A stretch of DNA of 64,000 bases. It comes from Carallia brachiata (Eukaryota > Streptophyta > Magnoliopsida > Malpighiales > Rhizophoraceae). This document shows positions 1 through 10,800 of the stretch, one piece after another. The translations under genes and the position numbers were made by a program. Each line of letters begins with the position of its first letter. Position 1 is the first letter of the stretch. The stretch is from positions 210,468 through 274,467 of the forward strand of contig JADCRB010000045.1 of assembly GCA_021464245.1 (NCBI GenBank), in the 5' to 3' direction. The notes beneath the pieces were generated by a model, which was given only the letters and a program-made list of their open reading frames with translations, was not told the DNA's origin and ran no database searches.

Positions 1-18
1 GTCTTGATCCTCTTGCAG

Positions 19-192
19 ATATGTCGACACTGTGGAGGTGGGGACTGGCTTGTGGAGAGTGGGGTCAAGTGTACTTCGCTTGCATGCTCGGTGTTCTACG
101 AGAGGCGCAAGGTTCAGAAAGAACTAAAGGGCCTCTCTGCTGTTGTTGCAGATAAAGGCTTATACCCAAGATGCATGGCAGAGTGGTTTTGA
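19..192 (+). CDS. REV3: DNA polymerase zeta catalytic subunit REV3, last exon (partial)
   Basis: This is the C-terminal exon of the catalytic subunit of the translesion polymerase zeta, which acts in the nucleus; the rest of the gene lies left of the window. The exon follows a pyrimidine-rich acceptor ending CTTGCAG at 18 and runs to TGA at 190-192. It encodes the second cysteine cluster of B-family polymerases: CRHCGGG, then about 14 residues on, CTSLACSVFYERRKVQKEL. In the family this cluster binds accessory subunits, and in Pol zeta it carries an Fe-S cluster. The protein ends PRCMAEWF, as I recall plant REV3 ending. The other B-family candidate, Pol delta, ends differently. Family assignment rests on my memory of REV3 C-termini; the exon itself looks intact. 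Confidence 0.85.
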   Translation: MCRHCGGGDWLVESGVKCTSLACSVFYERRKVQKELKGLSAVVADKGLYPRCMAEWF

Positions 193-3060
193 CTGTTAAA
201 CATGTGGGCTGACACTCTGACTTGTCTGTTTCTTTGCTTGATCTCGTGCAAGCAAAGCTAGTCATCATATCCTTGAACAATGGTGGATATTCTTGTTTAT
301 TTCCAAATATATCTGATGAATGAAGCAAAACCATAGGTTAGATGAAGTTGATTGATATGTATATATTTCATTCCTGTTTGTTGTAGACTATAGGTGTAGA
401 CGCTTAGTTGTAACCGTCGTAAACAAAATCCTTCACATGATGAGATAAGGAGTAATTCCTTGAATACACATACAGTTCTCTTTCTTGTATGTACATGTTC
501 AAATTTAATGTGTATTTTGGGTTTCGTTAGATGAATGTTGGGTGGTTTGAAGCAGAAAATGTTAGTGAGATGACACTATGATGATTCTCGATTATACTTT
601 GGCAGTAGTGATCGCTTGCTAGAATCATGTATCAAAACAATACAAATATACAATTAAGTGAAACTTAAGCATTTTTTGATTTGTATTAAGAAACACGACA
701 CGTGCAACATTTTAAGTTCAATTTGGGTGGGCGGGCGTGGTTTCCTTTCATCCATGCAATTGGCAATTTAAAATATTGTCCTAAAAGAGGATCAAAGCAT
801 ATATTAATAATAGGAAGAAAGATTTGAAAGAATTAGAAATTGAATTTCCAACTTCTTTTCTAACATAATGTTAGTAAACTAGTTGCTCTAGATGTCTGGT
901 TCAGCAAACTTATATTAAGTTGCATCAAATTGACATTGTAATGTAGCAAAATGAACTGTCACTCAAGCAGTTAATTGACCCCTAGACGGCAGTCAGGTAA
1001 TAAGCGGCTGGCCATTCCTTCATCATCGTTGGGTTGGGTGATTGGGACATTCGTTCTTCTTGGCAGATCAACATTTTAAATAAAATGGGCTACATTGGGC
1101 AAAGACCAAGCCCACAAAAGCTCGGCTTCTTAGTATTTGGTGATTGAAGATCCAATCCAAGGCCCTCTTCTCTCACTAACCAAACAGAGGCCATGGGTTT
1201 AAGGGTTTAAGCCTTCATCATCGTCTCTTTTAAAGTTCAACCTCTTCTTCCGCGTCAGTTAAAGTTGATCTTGAAACAAAATTGAGGTAGAGTTATATGG
1301 TCTCGCCGTGAATTTTGCGAATGTGTGGCTCCTTGATAATTTTGTAATGGTACTATAGCCTTCGATAAGACCAAAAAAAAAAAGTTCAACCTCTGCAAAG
1401 AACGGATTAAGTACATATTTTTTTAGGTTAGTAATTCTTTAAAAGTCTTCAAATGGGTCAATAATAAAATAAAAAAAATCATTTCAGGTTGGTATCGTTC
1501 AAAAAAAAAAAAATACACGAGTGGGTCACTAATCCAAATTCTATCAAATCTACCGCCACTAATCCAAATTTACGATGACACCAAATCTTCATTGTCAAAT
1601 TTTCGAAATAAATATTTATTAGAAAAATAATTATTAAATTATTTAAATATAATTAAAATAATATATGTCGTTGAATAATTAAAATTAAAAATAAAAATAA
1701 CTAATAAATTATTAAATAATATTAAATAAATTATATAATTAATTTAATGTTATCTAAAATTAAATTTTCCAGAGCCGTATCTACTTTTTTGTGTTTCTGC
1801 GGTAATTTTCATAAGGTTGCGTCCCCAGTAACGGGAACCCAAGGGCGAGTCTTGCCGTCTCGATGTTGTACTATTTGTCCGTCCGTGAACCACAACAGGC
1901 AGCTTTTCAACTAGTCAAAATTTGCATAATAAGACAATAAACATGAATTTCAGGGGATAAATGAAGTAATTGTAAAGAGACAAATTTATGGAACAACCCT
2001 TTCAAAATTTTTGGTGATGTGTTTTGCATTTGTTTCAAACATAGTTGCAATAGAGGCTTCAAAAATTTTTTGTAAGAAGTGGCAGAATTTTAATACATGT
2101 ACAAAAAAAAAAAACAAAAAAACTTTAATTTATATATAAGATTGAGTAAAGACAAAATTGTAATTTAAGAAGAAGCAATAAGTTATTTTTGAATGAGAAC
2201 CAAGGTAAACAATGAATTATTGTGGGGACTAACTCCCTGCTTGTTATCTAGAAGATCAGTAAGGAGGGATGGGAGGTGGATGCCTACAGACAAATTTATC
2301 GTCAAATGTTTATCGTTGCTTAGTTAGGAATGAGATTGCCACTTTTAGTATACTCATAGAGAAAGAAATATATAGATAAATTTTACAGTAAATATGAGTG
2401 ATCTAGAAAATGGGTTGTTGAAATTGTGAGAGAAACTTTTTCTTGGTATTTAAACTTTGTTGTGGACAGACTCGTTTAGAATGCTTATCCCGTGGGTGGT
2501 TTGTAACGTTATTGAATTTTTTCTTTTTTCTTTCCCTTTGTCATCAAACAAAAAAATAATAAGTTAAAATTAAGATAAGCTAATATTTTTTTCAACTCCC
2601 ACCCTCGTGTTCATTTGCTTCCGCCAGTACATATTTGTGTTTATAAACTCAATATCATGTTGAAAAACACCCGTAGCGCGAAATTAAAAAATGTATATAA
2701 AAAAATATGAGGTAACCACTCACTTTGTTTAAAAAAAACCAGATGGGGCTCCCTGAAAAAAAAACACAACAGAGAGAAAACATAGAATTAGAATATATAT
2801 ATATATATATATTGGACTTAAAATATGTGTATATAAACGCCAAGAATCAAACGGAGCAGAAACTTAAAATAAATTGAAATTTTGGGGCGTAGATGACAAT
2901 TTTATAAGAATTCAAACTTGAAATTTGGTGCAATTTTAAAATATTAAGAAGCTTGGGTGGGCCGTGGTCCCAACTGCCAACCAATGGTCTGCAGACTGCA
3001 GCAGAATATTTTCAAAAAAGAAAAAAGAAAAAGAAAAAAAAATCCCACAACCAAGACCAA
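193..3060. other. REV3 3' UTR and AT-rich intergenic region
   Basis: The first 300-400 bases are probably the REV3 3' UTR. The rest is AT-rich with A and T runs, an (AT)n microsatellite near 2,792-2,811 and no coding sequence that I can support. A promoter-like patch at 1,085-1,230 is listed separately. A GC-richer patch at 1,820-1,900 stands out but was not identified. Confidence 0.6.
1085..1230 (+). promoter_or_regulatory. Orphan promoter-like patch with site II and telobox-like motifs
   Basis: Three site II-type elements lie close together (TGGGCT at 1,086-1,091, TGGGCA just after, and AGCCCA at 1,109-1,114). About 85 bases on comes a doubled telobox-like GGGTTTAAGGGTTT near 1,196-1,209. 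In plants this pairing marks promoters of ribosomal-protein and other growth genes. No gene follows: the only ATG there (CCATGGG) opens a five-codon frame. It could be a promoter relic, an unannotated non-coding transcript start, or chance. Confidence 0.3.
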
Positions 3061-4407
3061 GATAGAATTTTCGAAACGGTTTGGGGAAAGAACGAAATTA
3101 TGCATAAAATAAGGGGTCATTGCGATTAAATTTCTTCAAAAATTTTCAAACTTAATCTGCTGTAATTATTATTGCAAACACCCAAAAAAAAGCCGGAAGA
3201 TCACGCCGTTAAATAACCCCTATCTTTCCACGTGGACGGTGATTAGAACACAATCAGCCCAAACTTTCTTTCAAAAAATCAGAAAAAACCTAAAAATCAC
3301 GTTCCCATTGGTTAAGCGACCTTTATATTCAAGTTTCGCGGCAACCCTTCCTATCTTTCTCTCTCTAACTCTGTTTCTCGCTCTAAGGCGTCTCTCTCTT
3401 CTAACTCTCATAAAGTTTGTATCTTTCTCTCTCAAGAGCTCTTTTTCTCTCTCTTTCTGTCTTTATGGCTTAGACCCATTTTGCGTAGACTCGGAATCGG
3501 TAAGTCGACGCTCTTGGATCTGTGAATTAGGGTTTTGAAGTGAAGAAATTCAAATTTTTTTGTTTGGGTTTCAGGAGATGAATTTATTTTTCGGTTTAAA
3601 TTTTGAAGCGGAGGTTTTTCTTTTTGGCTTTTTGGGCGGTTTTTGAAAGTGGGATTTTGAAAATTTGGACCGTTCGATTTGGATTTTTGTTAAAGATTTA
3701 ATTTTTTTCACGGGTTTTTGGTTGCTTGTGATGGTAAAGATGTATGCTTGAGTGTTTTTCCTTTTTTTTTTTTTTTGGTTTTTCTGATTTTTGATATTTT
3801 TCTTGGATTTGTTTCTTTTTCTGGATTGTCCAAAGAAGGCAGTATTTCGATGTCGCCCGCTTCCGGGTTTTGTGGGTAAAATTTGAAAAAAGAGGTTTTT
3901 GTGTATTACTGTGACTAAAAACTATATGGGCAGTTGGCCTATAAAAACTGTGGTTTCATAGTTATATCGACGATTTGTTGTATTAGAGTTGAATTTGGGG
4001 GTTTTTGTTCGATGTGATTTGGTTTGGTTGAGTTATTAAGAAGACAGTGGGAATTCTGGTGATGCCTCCTTTTCTGGGTAGGGGAAGGGAGACTGGGAGT
4101 TTGAATTCCGTGTGTGCGAACAGTTTGCTGGCCGAGCAGCAATTGCTGTGACGCTCAATGATAACTGCGCTTGTGTACCTTTTTGAAGATTTTATTCAGA
4201 ATAAAACTTTTGTACCATTCTTTAGCTTATCTGTTTAGACTGACTTTCCAGGTATAACATGAATAGAGAAATGTCTTCGTAGTCTATGGAAACACCATAG
4301 ATTATGTTCTGCGTATTAAGTTTTGGTGCTCTTTTTTTTAGTTGCTATTTTGTTAAAGTATAAATTTTTAGCATTTTGATGTCCATATTTATTTGTTGGT
4401 ATTATAG
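3061..4407 (+). promoter_or_regulatory. ALY promoter, 5' UTR exon and first intron
   Basis: Upstream of the ALY start I see AACGG (MYB3R/MSA core) at 3,075-3,079, a palindromic G-box CCACGTGG at 3,229-3,236, a TATA-like TTTATATT near 3,322, and TTTCGCGG at 3,334-3,341, which fits the E2F consensus TTTSSCGS. A CTCT-rich leader follows (about 3,357-3,470). The 5' UTR exon probably ends at 3,499 (GAATCG|GTAAGT). Intron 1 ends ATTATAG at 4,407, and the coding exon starts 14 bases later. The transcription start is inferred, not seen. Confidence 0.5.
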
Positions 4408-4421
4408 ATGATCAAGTCATT

Positions 4422-4863
4422 ATGGCACCAATGAGGAAAAAAAGTGTGAATAAGCGATTTCTGCACGAGGTCTCACCTGATAAAGACAGGAATTCATACA
4501 AAAATAAGCAGCAGGCAACAGGGGTGAGTAAAGACTGTTTTTCTACAGAGTCCATGTACCAGGAATGTAACCTGCAGTATTGTGCGTGCACACTCGCCTG
4601 TAGTATTTAATATTCCTTGTTTTTAACAGAAATATGCTTTTGATATACTGGATGTGTTATACTTTGTTTTTAATCTATTTACATAACTAAAGGTGAGTCT
4701 TGGTATAATGGTAAGGTTACTTGGAGGTCACAGGTTTGAGTTGCAAAAACAATCTCCTTGTAAAAACAGGGGTAAAGAGTTGTATTAAGACTAATGTCAC
4801 CAGCTTTGCTGGAGATTGGTCAATTTGCAACATTAACACAAAATTTAGAATTGTTTAGTTCCC

Positions 4864-4894
<31 letters not shown>

Positions 4895-7800
4895 GGAACT
4901 GTTTATAATCTGCCCCTTGAACAAATGATGAATGCATTATTACTATTATTTTTTATTTGCTTATGAAATATCTTTTTCTTTTCCTTTTTTTTTTTTTTTT
5001 TTTTTCTGATGGTGTTTGATAAATATTGCTTTAACATCTCTTGACTATTGCATTTTCTGCCCAGAAGAGGAAGTTTTCTGATAAGTTGGGACGTCAGTGG
5101 AGCAATGAGGAGCTTCAACGATTTTACCATGCATATCGGCGCCATGGGAAGGACTGGAAAAAGGTATGCACCGAACTTTAAGTAGTGTTGGTCATCCACA
5201 AAATGTTAATTGTATAAATCACAATTTATCTTTTGTTGCAATTTTGTTTACTAATTTTGTTGTTTATTTCTACTGGTGTTCAGGTTGCGTTTGAAGTGCG
5301 TAACAGATCTGTGGAAATGGTGGAAGCCCTTTTTAACATGAATCGGGTACTCTGATTAGTGTTTGCTTAGTCAGTGTATATATATATATGTATAAATATA
5401 CCGAGAGAGAGAGAGAGAGAGAGAAATGCTAAACTAAGAGTTTTACTGAGTCTTTTTTACTAAATGACGTGTCATGTCAACTGCGAACCATACTTTGAGT
5501 GGCGTCTGATATGAGGCATGTCAGTTGTAAAATTTTTCAGATTATTTATTGAAAATTTTTAGTAAAACTATTAGTGTTCCTAGCATTATTCATATGCTCG
5601 TCATATTAGCATCTTTATAGGGTCAGTTATGGCACAGTTTAATGCAAGTTTGCAACTGAGTCATATGGTATGACCTGCGCTATTGTGGCCACTGGCTTTA
5701 ATTGAGTAATGGTTACATAGTTGCCCTGTTTTTGAAATTCAGTAGCATGTCTATTACTAGTTGTCGTACATAATTTTAAGTCAGCTAAATTGCGAGGTTT
5801 AGCATCTATTGTACCCAAGTTAGCTCTGACTGACTGAACCACAGAGAACAATCTCGCTTTGCAGGATAAACAAGGTGACAACTTGGCTTAAGTACAACAT
5901 AAGATAACCTGGTGTCCAACAGATTAATGTTAAATCTTCTCTCACCAAAATTGGATAAGCTAAGCAGCATGCAAAAATTTAGCTTTATTTCTCTGATGTC
6001 CCTGACTTTTTTAAAGACTCTGCTCTGCATGTGCACGTGTCTATTTGCACTGGCTAACTGAGACATGTAGTTTCTTTATATTGCACTGTGTCTGCTTGGG
6101 TATCATGTGTTTGCCACCAATTAAATCCCTGCTATCGGAGAGTTTATGGGAAAAGAAACTTCTAGCCTGGATAACTAGCTGTTATCTTGGTATTTGGTTT
6201 GGGATATTAGTTAATTTTGCTGAGTTTACTTTACGTAAACTTGAGTACATTGGTGTCTTTGACATGCTTTGACTTTTTGCAGGCATACCTGTCCCTTCCT
6301 GAGGGAGTAGCTTCTGTTCTTGGCCTTATTGCTATGATGACTGATCATTATGCTGTCCTGGTATGATTTTATTGGCCATTTCGATTTTCATTAGCTTCAC
6401 TAAATCAATGTTTCACTCTCATTGGATAGCTTTGGTCAGCATTTTGTAAAATTAGTCAAAATGAACGAGAAACCTGCTTCATTCCCTGGCCTAATTCATG
6501 GAATGTAAACCTTTAGGAAGCTAGCGATAGTGAACAAGTGAGCAATGAGATAATGGGAATCTCCCAGAAACCTTTGAAACGGAAACGGGCCAAAGTTGAA
6601 CATAGTCCGTCAAAAGATCTTCTGCAGTCATCAGATGATGGATGCTTTTCACTATTGAAGAAAGCACACCTTAATGGTAAGAAGCATTGATTCTTTGGAA
6701 TTTATTTGTTACTTCCTCCTCCCTAATTGTGCTTGTCATTGTTAATTTTATTACCGAACTTTCGGTTCCATGTGTTTTAGATGTATATAGGTGTTCCTGC
6801 TGCGTGTGTGGCTGAAATGATTTCTCTCTTTCTCCAAGTTCCCTTTTAGATTTTTCTTCCCTAGCAAATTGAAGCTAGAATGTTCCACTCTGAGTGCGTT
6901 AAAATGTATCTTTTTGTGTCGCATTGGTCACCATACTTGAGCTAGTAAGAGACTAAATGCCTCTTAGCATTCTGTTTGTATAGACAAATGAGGAATACAT
7001 AGCTAATCATCCAAAGAAATGGTTTTGAAATAATGATGGAGTGAAACTTATGCAAGAACGTAAAACATGGTGCTTTAAACTGTTTAATCCGTCTGAGAGG
7101 AACTATATCATAGAATCACAAAAATTGATTAAGTGGAAGTGGCCTGGTGAGCACTGAGAAGAGAGACAAACAGAAAATTGATATTGTGGTTTTGGGCTTA
7201 CGGTCAGATGCTATTGCCATGGGATCAGCAACGCTCGAAATCCTGTTATTATTTTTTGCTCTGTTCATACATATAATTTGAAAAGTGCTTCACATGTGCC
7301 TGTTTTAATGGGCTTATGGTCCATTTGATCAATATTACGAGAGTTAAATGGAATTTAGGATTAAGCTTTTTAAGTTTCAGTTGACAGTCTTAATTTAACA
7401 TTATATCCTATCATATTTGTTATGTCTTGTTGACCGTCACTTTTGGCGTGGGATAAGTTCTCAAGATTGTTGCGCTGGTTACAACTTACTTTGGAATCTT
7501 GGAGTGATTATGCATTTGAATTTTTTTTGTCTTTTTTTTTTCTTAGTCTATTATTAAATACATGACACACAAACAAACGTGCAGTTTGACTTGTTTCTGT
7601 TAATAGATAAATTGAATGATATAGACGATCAGTTGTAGCCACTATTTGAAGTTTGAGTTTCCATTTTGTTTGTTTTAGGTGGTCAGCCTCGTGCTGTCAG
7701 GAAAAGGACGCCCCGTGTCCCTATTACGTATATGCATAAGAGGGATGATGAGGAAAATACGTCTTTGCTGAATGCGAAAGGACGGAAGTCTGGCAATGAT

Positions 7801-10800
7801 GACAATGATGATGAAGTAGTCCATGATGCTGCTTTGGCATTAGCAGAGGCATCACAGAGAGGAAGCTCTCCCCAAGTTTCTCAGACACCACAAAGAAGAA
7901 CTAAATATACAGATGCACCGCCCATTCGAAGCTGGGATAAGATGGTATTGAACTATATATTTTCTTATGGTCATGTTGTTGCCTTGTCAATAATAACTTA
8001 CAATGGTATGTGATAACATACGTTTATGTATACGTGATTAGTTTTCACGGTCAGAATCGGTTATACCAAAGCCTCCCGATGCTTCTCTGTCTGAAAACCG
8101 GTTTGAAGGTGATTCGGGGACGATGGGAGCTGATGTGGCTGCTTATCCCAAGGATATGAGCTCTTCGATGCATCTGGAAGGTTTTGGTGCCGTGGAAGTT
8201 CATCGAAAAGGGAAGAAATCTTATGGAAAGAAAGTAAAGGTTGTAGAGATAGCAAACAGTCTCTCTGATGATGGCGAAGGAGCATGTAGTGGCACCGAAG
8301 GACTCAAATTCAGAGGTCCAAGGGATAAGGCTTGCATGGAGGTGTCAAACGCAAAATTTGAGGAGACCTCTCCATCAGGCCCAAAGAGAACCAAGAAACT
8401 TTTCTCTGGAGGTAATTTTTTTATCATTGTTGCCACAAAGCTTATGTGTTGATCTTGACTGCATCCTTCTTTTAAGGGCAAGAAGATGTCCTCCTGGTAG
8501 TTCTTATTGTGTCTTCTCATTGATCACCCATCGATATACTTTCAGTCTAATTGGTTCATTTACTTGAACTAGCTTACTAACGAAGAACTCCTCCCCCCTC
8601 CCCCCAAACCCCCCCAAAAAAAAAAAAAAAAAAAAGGAGGTCATCAAAACCGTTGAATGTACGGCTGGTCGACTGAATATGGGTTGCTTTTTCAAAGTCT
8701 ATCATTTAAACGGCAAGACTAGACTGGATGATCAAACCTATGGTGTTTTTGCACAGAATTTGAGATGTTGGGAAGGTTTTAGTTCAAATGATGTTCTGTT
8801 TAATTATACCGGGAAATTTTGTTTAAAAGTTATGAGCCTTAATACAAATCTGCTGGAAATCTAAATTTCTTTCTGTATGTTCTTATTTTTTGCTATTGCT
8901 CCTTCTCTCCTGTCATCTTTTCCTCCTTTCCTTTCTCGAATTGGTTAGCTTTAAGGATCATAAAACTACGGCCAAGGATATTAGCTGGTGTAGTCTCTTG
9001 GCTTAGCTGGTATACTTTTTTGCTGTTTACCAGACATCTCGTATGGACTCTCCTTCTAGTAGGGTGTTTTTACATGGTAGAAAATTAAGTGTGACTACTT
9101 GGTTATTCAACCAAGACTAGAGCTAGGGACGTGGAAGTACCATGTTTTATAATTTGGTAATTGACCGGATATCTTGATTGTACTCCATTCAAGTTGTTTA
9201 TATGCTTAAAAGAATTTTCATGATCTTGCAGTTGCAACTAATTGTTTGCATTCTTCTTTCTCTCTTCTTCTCCTCTGTCCTCTTCTTTTTTTTTTTTGTT
9301 TTTTTACAGATGAAGTTTCTGACTTGGGTGGTCTCGAAGCCTTGGCTAATGCTTCTGTAATGGAGTCTGGTGAGTTTTGAATGTTTCTTTTCCAATACCT
9401 CTTATTTATTGGCTTAGATTTGTTGTAATCTATACTCGCAAATTGTTTAAGATTGGTATTTTTTGTGCCGTTGGGAAACATAATGGTGGAGTGTTAGATT
9501 TAAGCATTCCTCAGTTTTGTTTTGTTGCATTAGATTACTTGGCTGAATCCATAGATAGTTTTGCAGGTCAACGGCATATTGCCTTTTACTTTACTTCCCT
9601 TTCATGATTCAGAGAACTAGCTGCTCCTCCTTTCTCCCTTTTTGTTCCTCATGATTAAAGCTTTTGGATTCAAAGAAAAACATACATTTTGGGTTTTGTT
9701 TTCATTGATGGGGTTCGCGTTTTTAACAAGTATAATTAGCTGATATATTCGTGTGTTTTTGTGTTTTGCATGATGGATCTAGAATCTTCTGTCCCATTGA
9801 ATGAGGAAAAGAGTGTAGCTGATGTGGAGGACAAGTATACTGTACCTGAAGCAGGTTATACTAGCCATCCTAGAGATAAAAATAAACCCCTAGGACAGAA
9901 GGAAAATGCACTACCTGGACTTGAAAGTACTGCCTCAAGAAAATCGAAGCTGGGAAGACAGTCAACAACTTATACGAAATCCGTCTCCGAAGCAAACCGA
10001 CCGTCACAGCTTGTTAATAATAATAACAATATGCCGAAGAGAAAGTATCAATTCTTGGTATCAAAGGTAAGCACATGGTTGTCTAATATAATTTACTATG
10101 TAATTTTTGTTTTCCTTTTTCATTTGTTGGTACTTGTTAGTTTGCCTTCCAGATTTCTTGCCTGATCTCTTAAAATAGTTTGTTTTCATAGTTGCAGGTG
10201 CCAAATGCTGAAGCACCTCTGGATTCTTCTGCAAGTAAAATGGTAGAGACCGAGGTATGGATGCTAGTTTTTTTGAACTTCTAAATAGGTCTCTTTCGAT
10301 GAAGTGCTGTCACCATATTCAACATGAGAATCAATAATTCTCGTTACTGGTTTTTACAGTTAAAGGTTGTATATAATTAGGCCTGCAGACCAATTTTAGC
10401 TGGTAGAAGTAAACATTAAGCTTGCTTATGCTCTCTCTCTCTCGCACTCTCTCTCCCAGGAAACTGATCGTGATTTTATGAGTAACCAAAACACAAGCCA
10501 TTAGTGGATGATTTAATCAGTCCAAAGTACATGGCCATGTTTAAGGAGCACGGAGATTATTAACAACGGATATTAAAAAATGGAAGTAATGAGTAGAAAA
10601 TTATACTTTTTTCAGTATAAGATGCAAGTTGTGTTTGGATGTTGATAAATTATTATAAGTAACCTCTGGTTTGGACATAATATTTCTGTATGACCCTAGA
10701 TTAGATGGCCAATCTGCAATTTTTCCTCATTAGAATCTTGATCAAAATCATATTAGAATGGTGAGGCCTCAAGTTGCCAAGCCGTAGGATGGTTGACAGC

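Noticed and set aside
3239..3538. 99-codon plus-strand ORF before ALY
   Set aside because: It lies in the CTCT-rich leader, has a Ser/Leu/Phe composition from pyrimidine repeats, and runs through the donor at 3,500. It is best read as the ALY 5' UTR exon.
8221..8520. Minus-strand ORF of 99 codons
   Set aside because: Reverse of the ALY exon 8,042-8,411, whose plus-strand frame joins both neighbours in phase.
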